Shown piece by piece: positions 38,701 to 49,116 of a stretch of DNA of 64,000 nucleotides. The stretch's first letter is position 1. The number at the start of each line of letters is the position of its first letter. Made by a program: the position numbers and the translations under genes. Origin of the DNA: Lineus longissimus (taxonomy: Eukaryota; Nemertea; Pilidiophora; Heteronemertea; Lineidae); assembly GCF_910592395.1 (NCBI RefSeq), contig NC_088324.1, positions 14,720,953-14,784,952 of the forward strand. The letters run 5' to 3'. A model generated the notes under the pieces. That model had not been told where the DNA came from, did not search any database, and saw only the letters and a list, made by a program, of their open reading frames with translations.

Positions 38701-40175
38701 AGCTACGAAGTAGATGTAATAGTATTTTGTCAACGATTTTGTTTGGGTAAAATTTACCCGATATGTTAAAAGGAAGGTGTCGCAATACGAAATGGTCGTC
38801 AAACTTTTTTAACGTCGTACGTTCTTATATTTTTGTTAGCAATATGCCCTGATCTTTGGGAACTATGACCATAGTTATTGGCGGTTTTCGTCGTGCAATG
38901 GAAACTAAGGCCGAGGCTTTGAACTCGTTGATACAGAGGGCTGTCCTGATTTCTACGAGTAAGCCACTCTGCTTTTTATTCTGTATTTACAAGGCGAGTT
39001 CCTGCGTCTAAGAGACACCAAGGTCATCCGCCAGTTCTGTGGCAATGTCACTGATCTTCCGATTCAAGTCCAGGCCTACGAGGTCGACATAGAGATGCTG
39101 TTGAGGCGACGCCCTGAACCTGCTGTTGTTGAATGGAGTGTGACGACAAAAGGCCAACACGAAGATATTGGTTGGTATAGTTTTATTTGGATAGGTGTAT
39201 GCTGAAATTATACAGGCATTACCTCATTCTTTTCACTATCATTATGAAAACAAGTGCCTATCATCGTTGGCTTGAGGCCCTACGACAAAAGCATACCTGG
39301 GTAGCAGTATTCACCCAAAATGCAAACATGTATGACCTGATAAAGCCACTTTTACGGAGTCCAACAACATTCTGTCCCAATACAGTATAGAAATATGTGA
39401 GAGAAAAAACCCTTGAAAATAGTGGTTAAGTTTAGTGAAATAAGAATGTTCAGGTTGCAGGAGTAAATCCATGGATGCTCTCCAGGGTCACGTGACCAGC
39501 CCAAGATATCCGAACCGATACCAGTCGAACACTAACTGTACGACGTTTATTACCGTCCATCCCGATAAGAAGGTGTCCTTGACCTTCTGGCACTTCGATG
39601 TAGAGTTGCACAGCAGGTGTAAATGTGACTACCTAATAGTAAGTGAAATTCGCATTTGAACTTTAATCTAATTTGGTTAAAATGTGTTCGTTGTATCATA
39701 TTCAGCAGTTCCTCTACAAGCATAAATAGTTTCGTGAACTGTGTGATTGAAGCAACCCCTATTGGTGACTTTCTGTAACTCCTGTTTAATTTGACCAATA
39801 CAATCTCTCTTTCAGTCTGATCCAATCAATGGTAACTAATGTAAACATTTGCAAAAGGCCGTATGTCAGAAATAACCGATTTTCAAGGCTACCTCTTCCC
39901 AATTCTCCCTCTAACATCCGACGCATTTTAGGCCTACCCCATTTGGATGCAAGTCAGTTTTACTACCGGATTTTCATTTATACCTTAACTACTCTCATTT
40001 AATGCATTACTTTCAGATTACGGACCTCTGGAGCCAGCGGACCACTGATAAGCTGTGCGGGAAAAAGGAGAAATTCACCTGGGTTTCCGACAGCTCTCAC
40101 ATTCACCTTCAGTTTGTTAGTGATGACAGTGACAACTGGTTGGGTTATTCGGCCTCTTACGCTGCTGTAGATTGA
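26733..40175 (+). CDS. ADAMTS13-like secreted metalloprotease with 4 TSP1, 11 ShK and 2 CUB domains (28 exons)
   Basis: A secreted zinc endopeptidase of the ADAMTS family. Exons: 26733-26849, 27086-27143, 27807-27959, 28197-28345, 28692-28985, 29133-29344, 29534-29677, 29953-30087, 30434-30590, 30920-31021, 31411-31562, 31855-32027, 32433-32572, 32869-32989, 33293-33370, 33694-33851, 34103-34244, 34633-34771, 35090-35294, 35569-35716, 35977-36093, 36318-36655, 36927-37827, 38167-38298, 38474-38626, 38994-39170, 39454-39638, 40017-40175. They sum to 5,139 nt in one frame (1,712 aa). The ATG opens a signal peptide with hydrophobic core AVFLFLLF. Domains by rough residue: propeptide 40-185 with furin-type RFKR at 182-185; metalloprotease from about 227 with HELGHTLGMDHD at 371-382 and Met-turn near 394; disintegrin-like to about 507; TSP1-1 528-582; Cys-rich to about 700; spacer to about 815; TSP1-2 to TSP1-4 to 992; ShK array 994-1488; CUB1 to 1598; CUB2 to 1712. 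The substrate is unknown. Every junction is GT-AG except intron 3, which needs a GC donor. Introns over 300 bp show nothing else. Confidence 0.85.
29534..30087 (+). other. Zinc-binding active-site exons of the ADAMTS protease
   Basis: The exon 29534-29677 ends within HELGHT and exon 29953-30087 continues [11 protein letters not shown], giving the complete HExxHxxGxxHD signature: three zinc-binding His, the catalytic Glu and the ADAM-type Asp. The Met-turn methionine follows in [10 protein letters not shown]. No active-site residue is missing, so the enzyme should be catalytically competent. Confidence 0.9.
35977..38298 (+). other. Array of eleven ShK (ShKT) domains within the ADAMTS gene
   Basis: Four exons encode eleven six-cysteine ShK modules of about 35-40 residues: one in 35977-36093, two in 36318-36655, seven in 36927-37827 (the first Cys of the first lies in the preceding exon) and one in 38167-38298. 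The repeating pattern is C-x-D-x-V-[DN]-C, a [YF]-x(4)-VC block, a W-A-x(3)-C block and a closing C-x(2)-[FLM]-C, for example [18 protein letters not shown] and KCKRYCGLC. Thr/Pro-rich linkers such as VTTTTTPC separate several modules and are likely O-glycosylated. In ShK-bearing animal enzymes these modules usually act as binding or regulatory appendages; a role in substrate or matrix binding here is inference. Confidence 0.9.
38474..40175 (+). other. Two CUB domains at the C terminus of the ADAMTS protein
   Basis: Exons 38474-38626 and 38994-39170 encode a divergent first CUB domain ([19 protein letters not shown], then [15 protein letters not shown]). Exons 39454-39638 and 40017-40175 encode a clearer CUB ([47 protein letters not shown]) ending in TGA. 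Among vertebrate ADAMTS proteins a two-CUB C terminus is characteristic of ADAMTS13, which is why I call this ADAMTS13-like. All four exons recur at 46766-48640. Confidence 0.8.
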
Positions 40176-40185
40176 AATATTCTTC

Positions 40186-40191
40186 AATAAA
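40186..40191 (+). promoter_or_regulatory. Poly(A) signal AATAAA of the ADAMTS gene
   Basis: A canonical AATAAA lies ten bases after the stop codon. It is repeated at the equivalent place (48651-48656) in the duplicated tail. Confidence 0.6.
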
Positions 40192-40651
40192 TTCATCTAG
40201 CTATTGTGCATGCAGTATTATCATTCTTCAAGTGTGTAGCATATTTCAGTGTTTCCGTTTTTGAGTCTTTTCCTCACCTTTTTGGAATGCTGAAATATTG
40301 AATGACATGGCTTTTCTCTTTCTACGTAACCTACTGAAAATAAATAGTCTCTCCCTAGTTGCCTGTTGTATGGAAACACGGAAATATGAGGAACCACAGA
40401 TTGTTACCCCATCCTGACAATATCAGGCCATTTCACTCGATAGATACTTACTCCCTCATGCGTTGTAGGCCCTGTTTGCAAGAGGATGATGTTACCCCGG
40501 CTTGACAGTCCAATTCCATTTTCCCAAAAAAACATGCCAAATACTTTGTTTTTCACTCAGAATAAATGACAATTTAGCATACTATAATCATAAAGTACCT
40601 CCCACTGGAGTCTGGTTCATCAGAGCTTAGTCCATTTGTAAGTAGCGACCT

Positions 40652-43600
40652 CTATAATTTAGATATAACTCTCTTTCCAACCGTTTTTGTCATACACTGA
40701 AATGGTTCGTGTGGAAAATCATGGTCCCATGCTCCTTTCAATATCATTCTGAAATGGAAAAAAACGAAGTGAATGAGAATCTCATAGTGTGGCTAGACAG
40801 TGTATGGAGACTGACCCCCCCCCCCCCCAAAAAAAATCCCCTAGTAGGATCAAGTTGAATGATTCCTTACCTTGCCGCTATAAGGCCCACCGTGTCCGAA
40901 ATCATTGCACCCTTCCCACACCCACCTAAAGCCACTCCCACATTCGACTGGATCATGTCGATGTAGGGATGGCTTGTTGTTGTGTTTGTTGTCACGCAGC
41001 TGTCTATCGCATAGCTTAAAGCTGATACACCTAAAATGGAGTAGAAGAATGAAGTGTGTAGTCATGATAGTGGCTCTCTTAGCTTCTTAGCTGTTATATA
41101 CTTTGAAACGAAGTGAAATGTTAAACTCTCAATATGTTTCCATTGTCTCCATGTTTCCATTCGCCATCTTCCTAAAACAGACTTAGTAATGTATTTGGGA
41201 TGCCTTCCCGGGCATTAGTGTGGGCCAATTAAAAGACCTCTCTCATACTTCCTCGATGAAAGAGGTATGATAGAAGGCTTCTGATTGGCAAATAATCCAC
41301 TTTAGGAAGCTGTTGAAGAATTCAAAGTTCTATCGGTTACCCATTACAATAGTGAACTGATAGGTTTTGCACTAGCTGTAATGGTGTGTGAGTGTAGGGT
41401 GTTTTCTCACCTGGCAGTATGTCATGGAAACCTTTGATTAAATGCCCGGCCATCTCAGGGCTCCCCCTACACTTGAACCAGTCCCGTATCTCCTGCGGGC
41501 TGGAGGCTTCGGAAGGTACCTCCTCACCGTGACCGATCTTGAAGTAGAGTTTGCCTGAAAGATAAACTGTTACAATTAGCTTTATCAAAAGAGCATACTA
41601 ATTCTATTTTGGAGGGTTTTACAAATCACCCGAAATGCCCACACGCGTAAATCCCATTATTCGACATCTTGATAAATGAGATAGGCAATTGCTTTAGATT
41701 CTGAGGTATTAAAGGCAATGGTTTCTTTAAAACCATGCCTTAATCTGTCGCTTCTCAATAAGTAAGCACTTTTCTGGGGGGGGGGGACTTTTCCCCTCTA
41801 CACCGAAAGCTATAAGCCAATATCGATTTTGTATTCGCCTATATCGCAAAGGTATGAAATATCTGATACAAAGTTATCGTCTCAGATATGTTTCTTACCG
41901 TCTGGGTATCGTATAGGGCGCATAATGTAGAAGAAGAAATTAGTGCCTTGGTAGTTACGGAATATTCCAATATTTGGCATCGTCGTGAATGACTTGGTGT
42001 GATCATCTTCTGAGATCTCTATCTAAAAGAAAGATACTGGCATGATAAAGTATACCGTTTTCTCACACGTTACGTACCTGTGTGATATGGTCAGACTGAG
42101 GCACCATTCCACCTACCATCTCCGCTCTGTTATTGCTCCAACTTTGGTGATCACTCGCACTAAGTGCAAAACCTTTGGTGACCGTTCTTTTTACAAGTCA
42201 TCACCGGTTCTATGGAACCAGCTACCTTCCAACATCAGGCTTGCTGGTTCCATAGACATTTTCAAAACTCTCCTGAAACAACACCTTTTCAGGGAGTGTT
42301 TTGCTTTGTAAAGCGCCTGAGAATTTAAGTTTTTCTTTTAATTCAGGCGCTATAGAAATTCTTATATTCATTCATTCATTCATAAGTTGTGCCTCTTTGT
42401 TATGCTGGAGTGGAACACATCTGAAACAGGCAATGTTTTCTATGCTAACAAGGGCTTCAGACCCTCCTCGCCCCCTTTTACTGCAAGCATTGTCCGAGTT
42501 CATGGTTTCACTGTTTTCCGGCCGCTGAAGAAGAATGAAGTGAAACAATTGCGCCCAATGTCACGTTTCACGACCACATTGATGTTTAATGATAGGCCTC
42601 AGATGTCTGAGTTTCAATGAAAACCCAATCGGTTTATGAAGGACAGTCGGACAGCTTCCAGGATGGCCAAACATGCCAAAGCTCTCAAATTGCAACCACA
42701 TCGTGTCATCAACATTGGACATTTTCCACATGTGTTGTCTATGACCTTCAAATGCCTATTTTGTAAACAAAAAACTTACCAGTACATAGCTTTGTTTTGA
42801 ATTAAATACTTTTGGCAATAAATTCACTGGCAGCAGACTCCTACACTCAGTGAACGCACCAGTGGCCAGCAATACCCGTCTACCAAAATACAAACGACCT
42901 TGAGCTGTGATGACCTGTTGAAGGTCACCCCTAATAGATGGCTTAACCGAATTCACGATATCATCAACGATGACGCAGCCATTTTGTTTTGCTACTATTT
43001 GCTGAGCTTGTATGAATTTTCTCGGGTTTATATACCCACAGTCTTTTGTGACTGCCAAAGTAATGTCTCCAGGCTTAAAGTCTATTTGGGGAAATCTTCT
43101 TCGTGCTTCCGACATGTTTAGCTCTTCCATTGTTACGTTGAGTTCTTTCGCCACGCTCCTCCTGTCTGCGAGCCCACTGTCCCCTTCTGGTTGAACCCGT
43201 ATGTATTCAGCTTCATTGAAGAACTGGACGCCTTGAAATAATTCAAAGATATATCGTCAGGCCCAAGGATAAGTTCTCTTTTCGCTTAGACACTGGGACC
43301 CAGGATTTCGCCTATAACTATCTAAAGAGAGTGGGAATTTCCCACCTGTTATTCACATACAAAACAAAGAAATAACTTACATGTATACAGTAGGCCTAAA
43401 GAAATGCCGGGAAGAAATGACTTATGAAAGTAGTATACAGCGTGTATGATATGTCTGAATGGGCAATGTCTGTTGAAGTCGATATTTTCCACAATTCTAT
43501 GAAGTTTTAAAATCAGATCTTGGCGAAATAGTCTTTGCCTCACGGATTATGATACTGCATACCTGCTTGCCTCTCTAAAGCCAGGTACTGCTGGGTCGTG

Positions 43601-44782
43601 CTGATCAGTTTCGTCGACAGAGGTGTCCGTTCCATAAGCCGCGTAATCCTTCCCTCGTCATAGTGGGCGGAGAATATATCAGATGCATCCCTGTCCTGGA
43701 GATAGGGACACAATATAATGTAGGTTCACACCTCATTGGATTTGTGTTATCCCCCCCCCCCCCCCCTCCTCATCTTGGACATTTCTCAGTTTCTCTCGGT
43801 CAATTTCAACGATTTTTGCCTTGAGGGGGAGTGGACACTGAACCCATGATTAGAAATGAAAAATCATAGCCATTAACACCTTCGGCGCCGAACCACAGAT
43901 CTACGTGGTCCAAATCCTCCCTCTTTGAGCTGGTTGTCGGAGTCTCATGGACTTCATGAAAGATCTACGCCATCGCCATCTTCAGGGCAAGGGAGGAACT
44001 GAAAAGACCGTGAAAATACCGTTTGGTCGTTTCAGTTCCTACTTTGTCCTGAAGATGGCGATGGCGTAGTTAAGAACTTTAAATGACTTCATGAAAGAAC
44101 TACGCCATCGCCTTCTTCAGGGCAAGATAGGAACTGAAAATACCGTTGGTCTTTTCAGTTTCAGTTCCTGTCGTGCCCTGAAGATGGCGATGGCGAAGTT
44201 CTTTCATGACGTCCATGAGACTCCGATAACCTGCTCAAAGGGGAGGGGGGATTTAGATCTACGTGGTTCGGCGCTGAAGGTGTTAAACAGCATAGTTGGG
44301 ATGTATGTGAACAATCAATTTCTTAACAGAAATCGTGGCAGCATTCGTCTTTTCACGGCAATTAGGCCCTTTGGTCGGGTTAGAGGGGTGAATTGGTCAT
44401 TGGGACCGCCCAATCAAGTGGTCGTGGTCTTAGTACCGGGGTGGTCGTGTTACCGGGGTCCTTGTAATGGTAATTAGAGAGGAAACCATTCGGGACCGGC
44501 GAGTCTTGGTCGAGCTGGGTGGTCGGCGACCGGGGTTCCACTGTAAATGTTTTATTAGCCGGGGACATTAGGCGGCGTCGTGGAAGCTGCATCTCCCCTT
44601 GCCGCGCAAAATAAGATGACAGACAGTGTACATTGTTTTCCCGAGATGCTTACCTTGGGTTCACTTGGGCCAATCAACAGAATTCTCTTCTTCCCCGCCA
44701 GTCTCGAAACATGGCGAGCTGCTGAGGAGCCGAACAGGCCCGCACCAATAATGATGACGTCATAGATCGGCTGCTGCATCAT
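40652..44782 (-). CDS. FAD-dependent amine oxidase (sarcosine/pipecolate oxidase-like), peroxisomal, copy A
   Basis: A probable peroxisomal flavoenzyme oxidising a secondary or N-methyl amino acid and releasing H2O2. Exons in transcript order: 44654-44782, 43563-43695, 42780-43231, 41899-42022, 41411-41554, 40871-41030, 40652-40748; total 1,239 nt, 412 aa, all in frame. The N terminus carries the dinucleotide-binding motif YDVIIIGAGLFGSSAARH. Residues near 52-60 (AHYDEGRITR) match the position of the substrate-region His/Arg block of monomeric sarcosine oxidases. Cys339 in SCVTTNTTTSHPYID aligns with the cysteine that carries FAD covalently in MSOX/PIPOX enzymes. The C terminus is VISKL, a perfect PTS1. 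The start is the first ATG of an ATG-ATG pair just before the FAD motif; an in-frame ATG 39 bases upstream is an alternative. The gene is tail-to-tail with the ADAMTS gene (about 480 bp between stop codons). Exact substrate unknown; a paralogue lies at 49117-53281. Confidence 0.82.
42042..42382 (+). mobile_element. 3' end of a CR1/L2-type LINE, copy A
   Basis: A 5'-truncated non-LTR retrotransposon tail in intron 3 of the oxidase gene. The frame to 42311 encodes a typical reverse-transcriptase C terminus (GDRSFYKSSPVLWNQLPSNI, then KTLLKQHLF). The 3' untranslated region forms a hairpin (GCGCCTGAGAATT against AATTCAGGCGC) and ends in an ATTC repeat, as in CR1/L2 elements. The left edge is uncertain. 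The same insertion is at 50533-50873, so it predates the duplication. Confidence 0.75.
43873..44286. mobile_element. Foldback/MITE-like element, copy A
   Basis: About 414 bp in intron 1 of the oxidase. The ends are inverted repeats (TTAACACCTTCGGCGCCGAA and its right-hand complement TTCGGCGCTGAAGGTGTTAA). Inside are two hairpins with arms of about 28 bp (CTACGCCATCGCCATCTTCA against TGAAGATGGCGATGGCGTAG). TTAA at both ends would suit a piggyBac-like target site, but similarity to the copy near 58081 extends leftwards past the TTAA (ATGAAAAATCATAG), so the true boundary is uncertain. Confidence 0.65.
44380..44545. repeat. G-rich interspersed repeat, copy A
   Basis: Repeated GGTCGTGGTCTTAG-ACCGGGG, GTGGTCGTGTTACCGGGGTC and GACCGGGGTTCCACTGTAA blocks. 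The degenerate GGTGGTCG/ACCGGGGT alternation looks like a decayed dispersed repeat. It recurs at about 52875-53045 in copy B. Confidence 0.4.
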
Positions 44783-45855
44783 TGGTCCTTGAATAAAAGT
44801 GACGCCAATGCTGCAGGTCATTAGTTGGTAGCAGAGCTCGGTTGAAACTCGTACAGCAGATAACCGAAGAGACCTTTGACGAGATCATCCAACATTCTCT
44901 GACATGTGAGGCAAGAATGTACGTCAACAGAGCAAAAATGCAAGGAGAATGTCAGGTGTGTATCTGATCGCCTTTAACAACTGTATTTCACTTCATGTTG
45001 CCTCAAGTGACTCTTAGTTTACTTCTCTTCTGCCACAGTCAACTGTGAATATACGATTGGGTAGATCGGAGCTGGATAGTTGGACGTAGTATATGCACTT
45101 TGTTCAGATTTGGGATTTTATACCAGCATACACTGTGATAACTGATTGCTCATACCGAAGAACAGTAGAATGCATTGAGCGTGTACCGAAGCCGAACTTC
45201 GCGCCATTTTAGCATCGGATATCCCACAATTCCACACTATTGATCGATACCAGTATCATTCGTTTTTACGTGCATGCGCCTTGCGTGCGGTATCACATAC
45301 ATGTATGCATGTCACCTTCATAAAACTCGTACATCACACTGTATATTTTGCTCTTGTATCTGTAGACCAAATGGTAATTTTGCCAGGAATATCAATTCAA
45401 GCCTACATCGGCCTACACGACATACGTCAGGCCGTCAAGCGAATGACAGCTTGTCATGATAAGATAACGGTATGGATTTTCTGAATACTCACATTGAAGC
45501 ATATCCTTACATGGATTTTTCAGACCAGAGCTTCTCGTCGTACATGCGGCGCATGCCTAAACAGAGCGCGACCTCACCATTGAAATTATCGGGAGCATTC
45601 GGGATATTTCGTCAAGCTGTTTTCTACAGGCACAGCACGAGCCGTTTTGATTGGGCGGAGTGGATTTTTGGCGCCACTCATTTCGCGCATTCAAAAAATC
45701 CCCCGAATGTTCCATTCCATGAAGATGCTACTTAAAACACGGCGTATGAAACTCGATGAAACAATAGATGTCGATACCTATACGGTGTAGCAACGGACGA
45801 ATCGTGCAGATATGAGATAGAGTTTGTGAAAAAATGCAGCATGTTCCAATTCCAG

Positions 45856-46572
45856 GTACATGTATATGTATACAATGTACCTCTTAGAGGTTTTTTATTC
45901 AAATTGAAACAGTTAACGGTTGTCTTTTTAATCACTTTGTTGAAAAACCTCTACAAGATACGCTCATTGTATTGGCCAAAGGAAATATCTAAAAGTTTTT
46001 CAAAAGCTCAAACACTTTTATTTCTTAGAATGAAGTTCACTGCGTGCACTAGGTCGTAACACACTGAGGTTTACAACAAATCATTCAAAACCGCCCAATG
46101 CTTCTGCGCTTATGTCAGGCTCGTATTCTTTAACCAAACTTTCCTCCGAGCACCAGAATGACATTGATAAGTCATTATAACAGATATTCTAATCTGTCTT
46201 TTCTTTTCCTGGCATTTGATATTTCGATCTTACATGTAGATAAGTGTAATAAAGAACTGGATATTTCTGAAAGGAAAGTAGAAAACTAAAGATTTTTGGA
46301 ATGAAGACACGGTGCCTTACTCTGCAGTCACACGGGCACTGCCAAAGATGCTTTGTCATTCCACTCAAAAAATAGTCACTTGACAAATTTAACGTTGCTT
46401 AGAATGGCAATTTGCTAGTGACCAAAATCTTTGGTCAGTTGATTGACAAACTTTTGTAGTCAACTTACCAGCAAGACACTATGGACATACATATTAGTTA
46501 ATCAGACAGTAGACAAGTTCAGCTAGGCTAATCCGCTCTGTTGACGTGCACTGAAGCTAAAAGTAACTCTAA
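45856..46572. other. Unique spacer between duplicated segments
   Basis: About 0.7 kb that separates copy A from copy B. I see no exon, RNA gene or repeat in it. Confidence 0.5.
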
Positions 46573-46765
46573 CATTGGTTTGAACAATTGTCACTTTAAT
46601 TTGAGGGATTGCTTCCCTAAGTACATCGTCTGTTTTGAGTTCCGGTGATGTTTATATATCTCCGCCGGGATCTCCATAGGGCATCCAGAAGTGGACGGGG
46701 ACATTACAATTTAAATGAGGTTTATTCTCCAATGCGTAACTTGACTAATCTCCTCTTATTTGCAG

Positions 46766-48640
46766 TCGACATCGAGCAACCTCAATGTGACGACATCTAT
46801 TTCGAATCCAGGGGAAATTTCTCGATCATATGGGGTCAGTGCACCAAGACGATCAGCGTGAGGCTAAGAGAACTCGTAGTTCTCAAACTGCCACCCGTCT
46901 ACGTGGATTGTGACGCAGGTAACCGCACTGATTCTCGTGAAAAGCCTTGGCGCGTAGATCGTCATGACACAGGTTTTGCAAGTTTGAAAAAGAGCTACGA
47001 AGTAGATGTAATATTATTTTGTCAACGATTTTATTTGGGTATAATTTACCCGATATGTTAAAAGGAAGGTGTCGCAATACGAAATGGTCGTCAAACATTT
47101 TTAACGTCGTACGTTCTTATATTTTTGTTAGCAATATGCCCTGATCTTTGGGAACTGTGACCATAGTTATTGGCGGTTTTCGTCGTGCAATGGAAACTAA
47201 GGTCGAGGCTTTGAACTCGTTGATACAGAGGGCTGTCGTGATGTCTACGAGTAAGCCACTCTGCTTTTTATTCTGTATTTACAAGGCGAGTTCCTGCGTC
47301 TAAGAGACACCAAGGTCATCCGCCAGTTCTGTGGCAATGTCACTGATCTTCCGATTCAAGTCCAGGCCTACGAGGTCGACATAGAGATGCTATTGAGACG
47401 ACGCCCTGAACCTGCTGTTGTTGAATGGAGTGCGAGCACAAAAGGTCAACACGAAGATATTGGTTAGTATAGTTTTATTTGGATAGGTGTATGCTGAAAT
47501 TATACAGGCATTAACTCATTCTTTTCACTATCATTATGAAAACAAGTGCCTATCATCGTTGGCTTGAGGCCCTACGACAAAAGCATACCTGGGTAGCAGT
47601 ATTCACCCAAAATGCAAACATGTATGACCTGATAAAGCAACTTTTACGGAGTCCAACAACATTCTGTCCCAATACAGTATAGAAATATGTGAGAGAAAAA
47701 ACCCTTGAAAATAGTGGTTAAAGCCACTTTTACGGAGTCCAACAACATTCTGTCCCAATACAGTATGGAAATATGTGAGAGAAAAAACCCTTGAAAATAG
47801 TGGTTAAAGCCACTTTTACGGAGTCCAACAACATTCTGTCCCAATACAGTATAGAAATATGTGAGAGAAAAAACCCTTGAAAATAGTGGTTAAGTTAAGT
47901 GAAATAAGAATGTTCAGGTTGCAGGAGTAAATCCATGGATGCTCTCCAGGGTCACGTGACCAGCCCAAGATATCCGAACCGATACCAGTCGAACACTAAC
48001 TGTACGACGTTTATTACCGTCCATCCCGGTAAGAAGGTGTCCTTGACCTTCTGGCACTTCGATGTAGAGTTGCACAGCAGGTGTAAATGTGACTACCTAA
48101 TAGTAAGTGAAATTCGCATTTGAACTTTAATCTAATTTGGTTAAAATGTGTTCGTTGTATCATATTCAGCAGTTCCTCGTTAAAGCATAAATAGTTTCAT
48201 GAACTGTGTGATTGAAGCAACCCCTATTGGTGACTTTCTGTAACTCCTGCTTAATATGACCAATACAATCTCTCTTTCAGTCTGATCCAATCAATGGTAA
48301 CTAATGTAAACATTTGCAAAAGGCCGTATGTCAGAAATAACCGATTTTCAAGGCTACCTCTTCCCAATTCTCCCTCTAACATCCGACGCATTTTAGGCCT
48401 ACCCCATTTGGATGCAAGTCAGTTTTACTACCGGGTTTTCATTTATACCTTAACTACTCTCATTTAATGCATTACTTTCAGATTACGGACCTCTGGAGCC
48501 AGCGGACCACTGATAAGCTGTGCGGGAAAAAGGAGAAATTCACCTGGGTTTCCGACAGCTCTCACATTCGCCTTCAGTTTGTTAGTGATGACAGTGACAA
48601 CTGGTTGGGTTATTCGGCCTCTTACGCTGCTGTAGATTGA
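46766..48640 (+). pseudogene. Orphan duplicate of the last four ADAMTS exons (two CUB domains)
   Basis: Exons 46766-46918, 47286-47462, 47918-48102 and 48482-48640 mirror the four CUB exons of the ADAMTS gene, with the same lengths (153, 177, 185, 159), the same splice phases, the stop codon and AATAAA at 48651. No frameshift or stop has entered. Substitutions include GEL to REL in the first exon, VTT to AST in the second and Asp to Gly in the third. There is no signal peptide, protease or ShK exon in front, so on its own it is a truncated 3' gene copy. Because the last ShK exon ends in phase 1 and 46766 accepts phase 1, an alternatively spliced tail reading through the first poly(A) site is formally possible. 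Confidence 0.7.
47641..47898. repeat. Three tandem 86-bp units in an intron of the orphan CUB copy
   Basis: Units starting CTTTTACGGAGTCCAACAAC at 47641, 47727 and 47813 occur where copy A (from 39349) has one. The three are nearly identical, so the expansion followed the duplication. Confidence 0.9.
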
Positions 48641-49116
48641 AATATTCTTCAATAAATTCATCTAGCTATTGTGCATGCAGTATTATCATTCTTCAAGTGT
48701 GTAGCATATTTCATTGTTTCCGTTTTTGAGTCTTTTCCTCACCTTTTTGGAATGCTGAAATATTGAATGACATGGCTTTTCTCTTTCTACGTAACCTACT
48801 GAAAATAAATAGTCTCTCCCTAGTTGCCTGTTGTATGGAAACACGGAAATATGAGGAACCACAGATTGTTACCCCATCCTGACAATATCAGGCCATTTCA
48901 CTCGATAGATACTTACTCCCTCATGCGTTGTAGGCCCTGTTTGCAAGAGGATGATGTTACCCCGGCTTGACAGTCCAATTCCATTTTCCCAAAAAAACAT
49001 GCCAAATACTTTGTTTTTCACTCAGAATAAATGACAATTTAGCATACTATAATCATAAAGTACCTCCCATTGGAGTCTGGTACATCAGAGCTTAGTCCAT
49101 TTGTAAGTAGCGACCT

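Larger units (their letters stand above)
38303..45855. repeat. Copy A of a segmental duplication of about 7.5 kb
   Basis: Copy A begins at or near GGTTTGAACAATTGTCACTT just inside the intron after the last ShK exon and ends near CAGCATGTTCCAATTCCAGG. It matches 46573-54583 in the same order and orientation, with substitutions, small indels and one replaced stretch (45649-45770 here against 54150-54503 in copy B). It contains the four CUB exons and a complete oxidase gene. Confidence 0.9.

Noticed and set aside
39464-39474. Alternative acceptor TTGCAG/GAG for the second CUB exon
   Set aside because: It needs a phase-2 entry and would lose the first CUB cysteine; the acceptor TTCAG/GTTGCAGG ten bases earlier fits phase 1 and supplies GCRSKS.
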